Notes: generated from the letters alone by a model not told the origin. Numbered from the stretch's first letter, positions 1 to 10,546 are shown. The stretch: 64,000 bases of DNA from Asterella californica (GCA_036924285.1 JAYKYS010000018.1:310001-374000), one strand, 5' to 3'. Made by a program: numbers and translations.

Positions 1-292
1 TCGGTCCATCTTATCTTTGGATAGTCGCACACTATGAGATCTATTCGGCTTTCGTCATTTGTGGACTTGGTCTCCCAATTCTTAGATGTTGTCTTGGTAG
101 AGGACGTTTTGCATATCGAGGATCTCCTTAGGTTAGAGGATCCACATGTTGTCTTTGGTATCTTTTCTTCTTCCATTGCACGTCGTCTGAGTTACTTACT
201 CCGCACAGTATCTTCATCTCTTATATTCATCTCGCGCCTTAGAGAGTTTGATAGGAGGATCATGGAGATTTTTGACTACATCTTGAGACGGG

Positions 293-2350
293 TGTCGTAG
301 CGAGAGCCTTTCCTTTGAGCAAGGACGTACCTTCTGGCTGTGGTTAGCGATCGATGCACAGCAGAGCGACTAATATCCCGTAGATTTCTCTCTGACTTCC
401 TCGATAACTAAGCACTTTCTTTCTTTCAGTAAAGGGTCAAGATAACTACACGAAAACGTTGGATGATCATGAGCACGACAAACGAGATATGCGATGACAT
501 GATCTCTCGGTAGTATTCCTCTCCGAAGTTTCTCACTACTAGGACTTCGTACATGGCTTTGGGTCGACAGATGTATCTTATCACGCACTCGGTGTTAAAG
601 TTTACAGGAGGGAGCTGATTTAGATCCATCCTTCGTTAGATGAGGATAAAGATGGTGAGATCTCATTCTTGGCCGTAAGTGACAACATGTAAGATCACAG
701 GGACAGGCGAGAGCATGACTTGCACGATAAAGTTATGCCCGAAGGATTCTATCAGAAACTGTTGAAAATGAACTCGTTCCATGTACATCAGTTTAATCTG
801 GAAAGGGTTTCGAAAAGGAAATCTGGTCGGTAAGTAGAGTCCTTCGTCGATCTCTCACAACATGTGCACTCCAACTACAAAGGTATCTCGATCCATAAAA
901 CTCCGATACAATCTCATAGGATCACCACGATCTCCCCACGAACAATCTCTTGAATTTCCCAAGGTCGAATGCCCCCACACAGGTCACTCTCTTTTTCTTA
1001 AAAGCTTCGAACAAAAAACAAGGATAGGTGCAAGTCCCCCTAACCGAGCAACCCAAGCCACACGAGCCGATGAGGTGGCACACATGCACATCGCATGTTT
1101 GATGCCGTCGTACTCATCCACGTGTAGGTCGTCTGGGTGAAAGGTTCTAATGCATGCACCGTAACGTGTCCCAATACAAGAGACTAGGCTAGACAGGTAG
1201 TCGACTTTACAGGTCAAGAATCGCACTTTGCCACGTTGAGTGCGAACTTGACAACCACATGACGTGGTTACAACGTAAGTCGCTGAAGTCTTATCTACGC
1301 CTAGAATACTCCCCAAAGCAATACAAACGTCACACTGGATACTTTTCCGCCAGCTACCGCTAACAAGACTCGGGACCTGGACTAGATACCGTTGCCGATA
1401 CAACTCGACAGAAAAACAGTGAACTTTTACACATGATAGGTACAGATCTACAGCTCAGTCTCCTCTCAAACTTGCCACGTAGGTAGGATACAAGAATCTC
1501 TACCTACAGGTCAAATTTCAGGAAGATCTGACGGCTAGATCTCCTCTCACAATTAACACAAATTCACAGAAACTAACACGCACTTCCAATCTCAGATTCA
1601 GGACAGAAGCTTCTTCGCCTAAATGAACCATCCACTTTCACTCAAACTTCATGTGCTATCAATTCAGAAGGTAAACTCACTACTCAAGAAATTTGAGCCG
1701 ATTTGACCGTTCGGATCATCCTCCACAAATCAGCAAACTTGCTGCTCCAGATTGAAAGCTTTCTGCACCTCGTCGTCTTCAAATCGTCATTGCGCTCAAT
1801 CCGCATAACATCCGGTGGTGAAATTTGGGGTCAGAGCTTCAGCAACTGACAGACTACAAGCACATGAAATCTGGTCTCAATCTGACGGCTCAATCACTCA
1901 AACTCCTTAATCTTACAATCGGAAGAGAAAGCTATGTACTCTCATCACTCTATGAACTTCAAATCGCCATAACGTATGCCTTGGACCTCCAAATCGAGTG
2001 AAATTTGTGGTCAGATTGCTCTTCCCGTCGAGAGCTCTCCGCCCATGCACTCTGATCTCCAAAATCCCTCGTCAAAGTGCCCCGAACCTCCCAGAGCGTA
2101 CACTTAGGTAGATGACAAGTTATCTTCACTTTTTGGAGGACCAATGGGAAGTTAAAGGACTCAACTTTGTCCTTTTCTGTCCCATGGAGACCCCCAGCAG
2201 ATAATAGAGCATTCTAATCTCATAAGAGCAATGTTTTAGATCCCATTACACCACAACTTCTACAACTGTGTGCAAAACGCACTTATACGGGTAATTTACA
2301 TACTAACTGTTCCCACAACAGGACACCGGAGACCTGTGAGTTGTGACACG
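293..2350 (-). repeat. Old diverged LTR-like relic related to element 1
   Basis: Parts of this stretch read like the LTR of element 1. Around 1,735-1,780 a TGCTGCTCCAGATTG-type segment matches the LTR's CGCTGCTCTAGATTA segment and is followed by a similar CTTC-rich run. Around 1,960-2,160, phrases such as 'aacttcaaatcgcc', 'ctccaaaatccctc' and 'gaccaatggga' occur in the same order as in the LTR copies. Near 293-335, TGTCG followed by 'accttctggctgtggtt' resembles the outer end of the LTR. The order and direction fit a minus-oriented LTR longer and much older than 1,285 bp. No intact coding frame is associated. Boundaries are approximate; the similarity is seen by eye and not aligned. Confidence 0.4.
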
Positions 2351-2399
2351 ATCTCTCGCAAGTAGGCAGACATCTTTATCGAGATCATGTGAAGGGGTG

Positions 2400-3348
2400 A
2401 GCTTATTATTCTTGGAGGAGACTGTTTCGGCAATCTTTGTGGGTAGTTGGATATTCTCATCATCTTGACTCTATTGTCGTTTTCTCGTGCGAGATAGATC
2501 TATTCTAAAGAGCTATGCGTCAGAGGTGGATGATGGTTCTTACTCGCTATATATGTGTCTCTGTGAGACAAGAGATGGTTTGACTCTTGAGGTACGTGAG
2601 ACACATCATCAATTCGATATCTTAGCTATCAAGAGATCTCGCGAACTACAGTCCTCTCTGACGGGACACCACTTCTAACAAGTTCTTCGTTCGCTCTTAG
2701 TTGATCCTTCCATCTCAGAGTACTAGAGCTCGACTTCGCTCTTGTTCAGACAAGGATGGAGGCTCTTGGCTCATAGCTCTACTTTACATTAGAGCGCTCC
2801 GACTCACACCGACTATCTTTTCTACGGCGATGAGGTTCCGTCTATTACTTCGGTACTATCCATCTGCGAGTGCGATGTCTCGCTTGACACCTCGGATCGA
2901 CACCTTGCTCGCTGTCCTCACGGTGGAGAGCGAATAGTTATTCATGATGTCATCAAGGACGTTGTTTTTTTCTTAGCACGAGAGAGTGATTATGAGACAT
3001 GGAGAGATTGTTGGTATGCTCTTCAAACGGGAGGATCAGTGAGAGCTGACCTGTACATAATGAAGAAGGATGAAGTCTCAATGACAGATGTGGTTGTCAC
3101 AGATCCAACACGAGACTCAGTGACGGCACATGTGATTATCCATCCTCCAGATGGGCTGCAGGCATAGCGACGAAGATGATCAAGTAGAGGTATACAGGTG
3201 AGACATCACTTCATCTCCTTAGCCTTGGAGATATACGGATCGACAGTCTCGGAGTTTGAGATTTTTATTCGAGACTGTGTCAGAGCTTATCATGAGAGAC
3301 GCGAGAGGTACCACTTTTTCTTTCTTTTTGCACTACGTTTTTTAGACA
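2400..3348. other. Unassigned DNA with short open frames
   Basis: No gene is recognised. A plus-strand open stretch near 2,487-2,678 and a short peptide around 3,040-3,165 (with a VVVTDPTRDS segment ending at a stop) look like remnants of coding DNA, probably of a repeat, but I cannot name a family. The last 40 bases before element 1 are pyrimidine rich. Joined across the element 1 insertion they read like a splice acceptor followed by an open frame of about 37 codons (11,834-11,945), so the element may have landed at an exon edge of an unknown or dead gene. Confidence 0.25.
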
Positions 3349-3353
3349 GCGAG
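3349..3353. repeat. Target-site duplication of element 1, left copy
   Basis: GCGAG directly precedes the left LTR and recurs at 11,832-11,836 just after the right LTR. A 5-bp duplication is typical of Ty3/gypsy integration. It implies LTR ends TATGTCGG on the left and GCGCGACA on the right (plus strand). The inverted TGTCG/CGACA pair is therefore preceded by an extra TA on one side. Confidence 0.85.
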
Positions 3354-4638
3354 TATGTCGGAGTGTAATCCGTCTACTTAGGAAAGCGCCGAGCTTCTGG
3401 CTATGGTTGTTCACTCAAGAGGTTGGCTTTCAGGTTACAACAGGGGCTATAAACACTCACACAGATGTGTAAGATCTAGTAATATACCCAGAAGGCGAAA
3501 TTCAAGTCTAGCCGACAGTAACAAGATCCGGCGGTGAACTTTGACACTCACGGAGAGGAAAACTATGAAGGTTTAGACCTCTAAACTTCCCCTGCATGCA
3601 AATGAGGTACTATTGAACTCACAAACGAAATTTCAGCCTGAGATCAAATTTTGACACGGAGATATGAACAAAAACGTTTTGAGCAAGAAAACTACGGCAA
3701 TTTCTGGTACCTAGCTGGCTATTTCAACCTATAACAGGAGTTTGGTTCGATCAATTTCGAAGTTTCTTACAGGATTTGCAGTCTACAGGGTGCTGAACAT
3801 CCCTGTGAAGTTGGGACTCCTGAATGTACACAGAACTGCAGATCTCCTCCTCTGAAGTCGCTGCTCTAGATTAAGAGCTTTTCAGACCCCCTCAGCTTCA
3901 GCGGCCGCCCTGAATTACTCAGTTGCTCAATCGATATGAAACTTTTTGTGAAATCGTAGCCCTGCTGGCAGAGAACACAACCTCGAAGTTTTGAAGCAAT
4001 TTCCTCAAATCTGCTGCGAGTGACACTGAAAACCCTAAATCCAACAAAAGTGATTCAATTCTAGCACAATTCGAACTTCAATTGCTCATAACTCCGTCTT
4101 TATTGACTCAAATCGATCGAAATTTTCACTGGAAGTGCTTGGCATGACGAGCCCTCTCTCCCTGTGTTCTCAGATTTCCAAGATCCCTCACCAAATGCTC
4201 GAACTCCACTCTAGAGCTCTGTTTCTAAATTTAGAGTTTAACAAAAGACAAAAACAGACCAATGGGAGTTCATAGCTCCACTTGGTTGTCCTTTAGTACC
4301 ATAAACCACGTGGCAACTTAGTTTTACTCATAGGCTACCACGTCAAGCCCCCTAGAGTGCCAGCGTAAAACTTAAATTACTTAAAACGACACGCAGCCCC
4401 GAAAAATAACTTAAATCAGCTAGAAAGCGTGCATGGGCGACACGCAAATACAACCCATGAGCTTAAGCCTTATCAACATGGTAATCAACCTACTAAGACT
4501 CAAAATAGTGTTAACACCGTATGCAAAGATGTCAAACATGTACATAAACGACTAGAAGTAATATAAGCTAACTTCTAGAACTACTAAACTCAAGCGTCGG
4601 AGTAGAAATATAACATGTAGCCGCCAAGTAGCGCGACA
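3354..4638 (-). repeat. Element 1 3' LTR
   Basis: This is the left LTR on the plus strand, hence the 3' LTR of the minus-strand element. It matches 10,547-11,831 base for base in length with about 24 substitutions and no indels noticed. It contains a perfect G-box/ABRE-type palindrome CCACGTGG at 4,306-4,313. The minus-strand 5' end reads TGTCGCGC and is directly preceded by a purine tract. Confidence 0.93.
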
Positions 4639-4650
4639 TCCACCCCCTCT
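4639..4650 (-). other. Element 1 polypurine tract
   Basis: The minus strand reads AGAGGGGGTGGA immediately before the 3' LTR start TGTCGCGC. This is the expected place and composition for the plus-strand DNA primer of an LTR element. Element 2 has the near-identical tract GGAGGGGGTGGA at 22,019-22,030, also directly before TGTCG. Confidence 0.85.
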
Positions 4651-4684
4651 GAATCTGCACATCCTCCGATATGTGCCATCCAGA

Positions 4685-5584
4685 TCAAGACTCTTCAGCT
4701 TCGGCTTCAAACTCATCTTCAACCTGCATTGAGTCTTCAGCTTCATCCTCTGTAAACTCTGCAACGTTCCGATCTTCCCCTGTCCTTCTAAAGAGCTTGA
4801 TTCTCTTTCCTGCGACTGGTATCTTGAGCACTGCACCATCTAACTCTCTCAAGGAGTATGTGGCATTATCATAAACTTCTAACACCACATAAGGTCCAAA
4901 CCATCTCTTGGAGAACTTTCTGATAGTGCTATGCTGATTATCAAGACTACTATCATAGACTAACACCCAATCACCTTCTTTAACTGGTTTGGGTCGTAAT
5001 CTATGCGTTCTATCAAATCTGCCTTTGTTTCTCTCTCTAGCAGTCTTCAACCTTTCCACAGCTTTGGCAACATCCTCAGGTCTCCGTTCTAACTGTTGGA
5101 TCCTTAATGCAAGAAGATCCTCCGTACTTCTACCATCTTCCCATGGCAAAACATTCCAAGTAGGCACAATCTCCTCAATCGGCATCACAGGTTTTTGCCC
5201 TAGTATCAACTCTGCTGGCATGTAACCTGTAACGGTACTATGAGTTGTACGATCTGCCCACAAAGCAAATGGTAGCAGTCTATGCCATTCACGGATCTTA
5301 CCCTTGCAAGCTTTTACCAAAGCTTTGATGATTGACGGATGACCTCGTTCGCTCTTGCCATTCCCTTCAGGATTGTAAGCAGTGGTTAACGCCAACTTGA
5401 TTCCCAATCGCTTGAAGAACTCAACTGCTTCTTGTGAATCCAACTCACCCCTATCTGCAGTGATCTTTCCCACACACCCATACCTACAAATAACATCTTC
5501 AAGTAGAAAGCGGCAGACACTAGCAGTGGTCTTTGTCCTCAAGGCACGGCCTTCAACTTGGTTAGATAGATCTTCTCTAGCCAA
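4685..5584 (-). pseudogene. Element 1 integrase core and C-terminal part
   Basis: This is the third open segment of the broken pol (299 codons). It carries the second catalytic aspartate of the DDE integrase in TADRGELDS, then the catalytic glutamate in NPEGNGKSERGH. A C-terminal region with 'WFGPYVVLEVYDNATYSL' resembles the GPY/F-type integrase tail that binds DNA. The end is acidic (EDEAED, EDEFEAEAEE). There is no clear chromodomain. The first catalytic aspartate is in the upstream segment in another frame. The frames separate near 5,584-5,600, where about 2 nt appear to have been lost before the LAREDLS motif. The frame ends about 35 nt before the purine tract, so nothing of the C-terminus is missing. 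Confidence 0.9.
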
Positions 5585-6239
5585 GACTAGACCTCATTTG
5601 TCCAAGCCCAAATGGCATAGTTACCAGATCAACTACCCATTTGTAATGAATGGCTAAAGGATAAGTAGGATGCAATCCATCACGATGACGTATGTTGGAA
5701 TACATCTGGCAAGATATACAGGATGAAACAAACTGTACTACATCCTTATACATACCCTTCCACCAATACTTTTCCTTCATCTTGGCAAATGTAGCCCAAA
5801 CTCCTCTATGACCGGCGCATAAACTCTCATGGAACTCCTTGATCAGCTTCTGCTGCAATCCCAAGTCACATACCACCCGCTGTGGTACACCTCCTTGTAG
5901 CTTAGGGCGCTTCCATAGATGTCCTCCATATAAAAAGTACCCATAAGCTGTTCTACGGATCCTCTTGAAATCTGCATCACACCAGCCTTCTTGCCTTTCC
6001 AATGAACTCAAATAGCGCCCAAGATCCAACCACTCGCCATCAAACATAGTTTCCTCAAATAACTCCAATGGAGCTGCAAAACAGCTTCTATCTCCTGTAG
6101 CAAGAACACTAGAATAGAACTCTGTTCCCAAATCCTCCTGGTCATCTATCATTTCTTTCTCATCGTAATACCTAGCCCTTGATAACATATCTGCCATAGG
6201 ATTGTCTTTTCCTGCAATATGTCTAAACTCTGGGTTCAA
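5577..6239 (-). pseudogene. Element 1 RNase H end, integrase zinc-binding domain and first catalytic Asp
   Basis: The segment opens with NPEFRHIAGKDNPMADMLSR, the usual end of a gypsy RNase H domain. It continues through a linker to an HHCC integrase zinc finger (HESLCAGHRG ... CISCQ) that follows a KYWWKGMY-type motif. It ends with WVVDLVTMP, which holds the first integrase catalytic Asp. It is out of frame with both neighbours: a deletion near 6,240-6,265 separates it from RNase H, and another near 5,590 separates it from the integrase core. Comparison with element 2 (20,440-20,480) supports the first break, since element 2 keeps two extra bases between the equivalent codons. Confidence 0.88.
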
Positions 6240-6609
6240 GGACTTGATATATGCTCCACCTCAACATAGCGATATCTGGAGTTGTACAGCTAGTGATCAT
6301 TCCCAAGAGAGGTAAACAATTTGTCTCCACAACCACAGGTGTTCCTATCAAGTATTCCTTGTCACTCTTCATCGTAGTAACTACTCCCCATAGTTCTCTC
6401 TTGACCTGAGGGTAGTCTTTCTGCCGTGAACTTAATACCTTAGCACCAAAACACACCACATATCTATTTCCATCCTGATCATCTTGTCCTATAGCCCATC
6501 CAATGCCAATAGGACTAGTATCAACAGTAAGGATAACAGATCTGCCCAACTCATATGTTACCTTCCGTAGAGTTGGTGGTGAAGCCAAAAGATCCTTCAA
6601 CTTCCTCAT
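6223..6609 (-). pseudogene. Element 1 RNase H domain
   Basis: The segment contains VILTVDTSPIGIGWAIGQ, the D-x-S region that starts a gypsy RNase H, followed by FGAKVLSSRQKDYPQVKRELWGVV with the catalytic Glu of the second motif, and VVVETNCLPLLGM in place of the usual TDH motif. It is in the same frame as the RT segment upstream, separated only by the TAG stop at 6,634-6,636. Its last dozen codons are out of frame after the roughly 2-nt deletion. RNase H removes the RNA template during cDNA synthesis. Confidence 0.87.
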
Positions 6610-6633
6610 AGACTCGCTTTGCTCCTCTTGCCA

Positions 6634-8193
6634 CTAAAATCTTTGCCCCTTCCTCAGCAGCTTGTACAACAGATCTGCTACATGAGCAAAGTGTGGAATC
6701 CATATATGATAAAACACACATGCACCTAGAAACCTTCTCACCTCGGTAACTGACCCACATGTCTCCTTCATCCTTCGAATGGCATCAACCTTGTTCGGAC
6801 AAGGTTTCCGACCATAAGATCCACATAGGTGCCCCACAATCAACACCTCTTGTTCTCCAAATACAGACTTTGCTCCTGATAAAGTCAAATGAACCTCCTC
6901 CAGTCGACTCAATATCTTATCGCAGTCAACTATATGGTCTGCAACAAACTTACGGCACCCCCTCTGATCCTTTACCTCATTCTTCTCCTCCTCAACACAC
7001 CCTTTGATCGGCACATCATCAAGGAATGGCATAGTTTTTTCAGGAATGAAATCCCTCAAAACTTTATTCATGCCATTCATCATATGTGCTACAGAATTGG
7101 TAGCACCTTGTGGCAAGGTGCACATCCTTAGTAGCCCCAAAGGTGTCTTCATTGTAGTCAAGTCTCTACTCTCAGAGGATAACTGAAACTGATCATAACC
7201 TGAATATAAGTCTCCCATTGAATAGATAGCACGACCAGCAAAAGCCTCTGCAAACTCGTCTACAACAGGTCCTATACCCATATTCTTGATAGTCACCTTG
7301 TTAACTGGCTGCATATCTTGAATGAATCTCAAAGCTCCACTCTTCTTCGGAACAGTAAACCATCTGCTAGAGTAGGGAGCTATAGATGGTTCCAAGATAC
7401 CCATCCTAATCCTCTCATTGAGCAAGTCTATCAGCTTTGGTAGATGAGCTCTAGGTACAGAGATAGGACGTAGATTCCAAGGCACATGCGGTATAGTAAA
7501 AATTACCATAGGTGCAACTACACTTGGATCTACACATCCTACTTCATGTGACTCAAATGCAAACGCCTTACCATGCCTAGATAGCATCTCCCTGAAGCTC
7601 TTCTTCTCTTGCTCAGTAAGAAATCCATCACCTCCAATCCTCAGCTCCTTCAGTGTTGTTTCTGTGAACTGGTGCCCAATTCTTCTCGGTCCTCTGAGCG
7701 TCGGTTCTCGTGCAGCTTGCTCCATCTTCTGATTGTAATCGAGTGGTAAAGGCAAAGCCACTGGTTTGACTTTCTTTGCCACTGACTTGTACTTGGTCTC
7801 CACATACACCTCTTGTCGATCTATAAACTTATGAATTACATCATAAAGCTCCTTGGAGCTCACTCTCACCACTCTATCTACATCATCTATAGAACTTTCT
7901 ACTATAGATTTTAACTCCCCTATAGTATCTACCAAATACTGCTCTTCAAACACTCCAGATATGTATTCATCTCCTGCTAACTCTCCACTATCCCACAAAG
8001 ACTCCTGTACAGACTTCACATGTTGCCTCTCAAACCTCTTCAGATTCTCAACCTTCCTATAACACATTGATCCACATGACGTCAATCTTAAGAAGCCAGT
8101 GGATAAAGCTTCCTGCTCTACTGGATCAGGCGAGAATCCTAGCTCTACTGTACCGTTGAAGTCTCGCTCTTCAATGGTACTCTGCCAAAACCC
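6634..8193 (-). pseudogene. Element 1 reverse transcriptase (pol frame from the slip site to a premature stop)
   Basis: The pol frame is open from 8,193, directly after a TAG at 8,194-8,196, down to a TAG at 6,634-6,636. The RT domain is recognised by KSGALRFIQDMQPVNKVT, YSMGDLYSGYDQFQL, LPQGATNS and the catalytic box FLDD (plus 7,009-7,020; FLDD in place of YVDD). No ATG is needed because the frame is entered by -1 slippage from gag. The terminal TAG falls between the RT thumb/connection and RNase H, where element 2 also has a stop a codon or two away, so I take it as a mutation. Downstream codons continue in frame. Confidence 0.9.
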
Positions 8194-10472
8194 CTAGACT
8201 CTCTAAACTCCTGAGTAATCTTAGGTAGTGGACGGTCTCTCAAGCTATCGCGATTTCTCTCATGTTCTGCAGCAACGGTCAAAAACTGAACAGCTCTTTT
8301 GCCGTCTCTACTACGTATCCTAGCATAGGCTGAACCATCATCCATAACTCGTGTCTCCATTCTAACAGCAGTAATGTAAGGTTGTCCTAGAGTGATAGGA
8401 TAGGTTGACATGTCTTGCACAAAGAAATTCTGAACATCACTAATGTCACCCACAGTTACCTTGATGTTGGGGCAAGCACCATAGAGTTCTCCTCGCTGGT
8501 TGTTGGCAGCACGGATAAGCCATCCATGGTCGGTGTCTATAGGCCACCTCCCACGCTTGTACAGCTCCTTAGACATCAGATTAATCTCTGAGCCATGATC
8601 AATCAATGCCACCACAGGTTCCTCTAGATCTCCCAGCTTCACTAAGGTCTCTGTGGTTGCTCTCGCCCAATGGTTGTGAGAATAATGGCTCTTCTGCGAT
8701 GCTTCCACCTCATCTTCAAACCTCACGTGCTGATCTGATCTTCCCTCTGATACTTGAGAGCAGTAACCAGCAATCTCATCTTCCTCATCCTCCGACAGTT
8801 TGGTCCCTAGAGCGTTAAGCGTAGCTGCTTCACCCAAAATCTGACGTTTCCTCTTGATGATATCTATAATAACCTCATGGAACTCACGCTTTGCAATCCC
8901 AAGAATCTCACCCAAAGTAAACTCAACCTTCCCATTCAAGATACGATTCTCTAACACCTGCTTCAGGTCTGTAGCAATCTCAATGTCAGACTGAAGTTTG
9001 TGTGCAGGCATCTTACCCTTCTCCTTGCTTCTCTCCTTCTCCTTTGGTGTTGTAGGTGGTAGATCCTCCATAGTTTCCTCCCGAGTAGGTGTTGTCTCCT
9101 GCCTTGCATCTGGTCTAGCCCTTTCACTCCTTGTAGCAGGTCGTTTGGCTGTAGAAGCCTCACCTGCATCCTCCCTCCTGCGTTTTTCTTCTAGTAGAGC
9201 TTCATGCTGACTTCTTGCAACATAAGCATGCACTGACATAGTATCCACAGGGTCATTCCATCCTGTAGTTTCTCTAATTGAGTTGCCAACCCTTCGTAGC
9301 ACATCCTTGTCTAGCTCTGTTCTAGCTACGGACCGCACTACATCTGACCACAACCCAGTAGTCCCTTTCTCTCTCTCCATTTTCACTTTCACTCCACACG
9401 TAGCAGCATTCACAAGAGAAACAGCATGTGATGTTGATATATCATTCACAAGTCTCTTCATACAACCCTTGCCAAAGTTGGTTCCCAGCATCATCCCAGT
9501 CTCTCTCAAATGGATCTTACCATCTTTGAAGAAGATCAGATCCTTCCTCAATGCATCTGAAAACTCTCCACAATCTCTTCTTACATGGTCTAGGCTATCG
9601 CACCATATACAACGATGAACAAAGTCTTCCCTCATCTGAGGTCTCTGCATAGCAAGCTGTACATTCTGCTCCTTCTCTTCTAACCTAGTGAGCTTAAGCT
9701 TAAGCTCCTTCATACCCTTAATCAACTCATCAAGCGGTGAGTCTTCCTCTCTAGCAATTACCAAAGCAAGCTTAGTAGGCAACTGCTTGACAGGAATTAT
9801 CAGAGGTGTTGCTTCACTTACCACCACCTTGTCTCTTCTTCTCTGTCTCTTGGTCAGCAAAGAGACAGCCTCTTCAACCTCCTTCCAATCAAGCTTCTCC
9901 TGAATAGTCACGTCCGCTGCTTGTAGGAAAAGCTCGGTCTTCTCAACCTCTAGTGTAAGCTTCTCTGTCCTAGAAAGCTGAGCATATTGACGATCAAACT
10001 CCCTTAACAACTCATTTACAGACAAACCTTTGTTAGGCTTCACCACCCACTCCAAGAATGTTCTCTTGGTCACCCTCTCTGAGTCTTCAGTGTAGTACTC
10101 CTCCTTCAAAGCTCGCATAAAGCTCTCCCAACTCTGTCCTTGCTGCTGCTTGAGCTCCTTCACACGCCCACGAATCTCAAGGACAACTGCAAGTTCAAAG
10201 TTCTCCACCATCTCCTTCTCAGGTACCTTGTTCACCTCCATCTCTCTAGCATAGTATCGCACATACTTGGAAATATCTGTACCCTTGAACTGGTCCATCT
10301 GATGCACCACAGATTGCAACGCCTTGGTTGCTAATACCTCCTTCCTCTCTGTGCTCTGCTGCTGCTGCATAAACATGAAAAAAGCTTGGAACATCTTCAT
10401 CGTAGCAGCATCCAACTGAACAGGTTGCTGAGCAGCAGCAGCACCTCCACTTGATGATCCTTGGTTGGCCAT
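8145..10472 (-). CDS. Element 1 Gag-protease polyprotein
   Basis: The frame is intact, 775 codons, starting at an ATG 74 nt from the 5' LTR. The N-terminus is Ala/Gln rich (AAAAQQ, MQQQQ), followed by a helical gag region, a retroviral-type zinc knuckle CIWCDSLDHVRRDC (CX2CX4HX4C, about residues 288-301), a charged, Lys/Glu/Thr-rich linker (about 440-500) and an aspartic protease near residue 623. The protease active site reads LIDHGSEIN: the usual D-T/S-G is D-H-G, an unusual residue shared in part by the relatives in this window. Gag packages element RNA and the protease matures the particle. Codons are undamaged despite pol decay, so this copy could still make particles. Pol is reached by -1 slippage at 8,187-8,193. 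Confidence 0.93.
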   Translation of the reverse strand: MANQGSSSGGAAAAQQPVQLDAATMKMFQAFFMFMQQQQSTERKEVLATKALQSVVHQMDQFKGTDISKYVRYYAREMEVNKVPEKEMVENFELAVVLEIRGRVKELKQQQGQSWESFMRALKEEYYTEDSERVTKRTFLEWVVKPNKGLSVNELLREFDRQYAQLSRTEKLTLEVEKTELFLQAADVTIQEKLDWKEVEEAVSLLTKRQRRRDKVVVSEATPLIIPVKQLPTKLALVIAREEDSPLDELIKGMKELKLKLTRLEEKEQNVQLAMQRPQMREDFVHRCIWCDSLDHVRRDCGEFSDALRKDLIFFKDGKIHLRETGMMLGTNFGKGCMKRLVNDISTSHAVSLVNAATCGVKVKMEREKGTTGLWSDVVRSVARTELDKDVLRRVGNSIRETTGWNDPVDTMSVHAYVARSQHEALLEEKRRREDAGEASTAKRPATRSERARPDARQETTPTREETMEDLPPTTPKEKERSKEKGKMPAHKLQSDIEIATDLKQVLENRILNGKVEFTLGEILGIAKREFHEVIIDIIKRKRQILGEAATLNALGTKLSEDEEDEIAGYCSQVSEGRSDQHVRFEDEVEASQKSHYSHNHWARATTETLVKLGDLEEPVVALIDHGSEINLMSKELYKRGRWPIDTDHGWLIRAANNQRGELYGACPNIKVTVGDISDVQNFFVQDMSTYPITLGQPYITAVRMETRVMDDGSAYARIRSRDGKRAVQFLTVAAEHERNRDSLRDRPLPKITQEFRESRGFGRVPLKSETSTVQ
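8150..8193 (-). promoter_or_regulatory. Programmed -1 ribosomal frameshift cassette joining gag-pro to pol
   Basis: On the minus strand the gag codons AGG GGT TTT contain the heptamer G GGT TTT (8,193-8,187), which fits X XXY YYZ exactly. After a 6-nt spacer (GGCAGA, 8,186-8,181) comes a stem: GTACCATTGAAG (8,180-8,169), a 7-nt loop, and CTTCAACGGTAC (8,161-8,150). Eleven of twelve positions pair. The gag stop codon TAG (8,147-8,145) follows within three bases. In the -1 frame the first codon after a stop is the slip site itself. Spacing and geometry match known -1 frameshift signals of retroelements; function is inferred. Confidence 0.8.
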
Positions 10473-10519
10473 GATATCTGATCCTGTAACACTCTCAAGA
10501 AAACTCCCACCCTAGGTGT

Positions 10520-10537
10520 TTCACGTCGAGTTCACCA
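10520..10537 (-). other. Element 1 primer-binding site candidate
   Basis: The minus strand reads TGGTGAACTCGACGTGAA starting 9 nt inside the 5' LTR. TGG is the expected start because it pairs with the CCA end of a tRNA. I could not assign the tRNA: the sequence does not match the initiator-Met or Asp primers that I know. Confidence 0.5.
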
Positions 10538-10546
10538 AAAAGAGAG

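Noticed and set aside
2487..3165. Functional host gene with TDVVVTDPTRDS peptide
   Set aside because: Frames are short and broken, and the surroundings are LTR debris; not enough for a family call.
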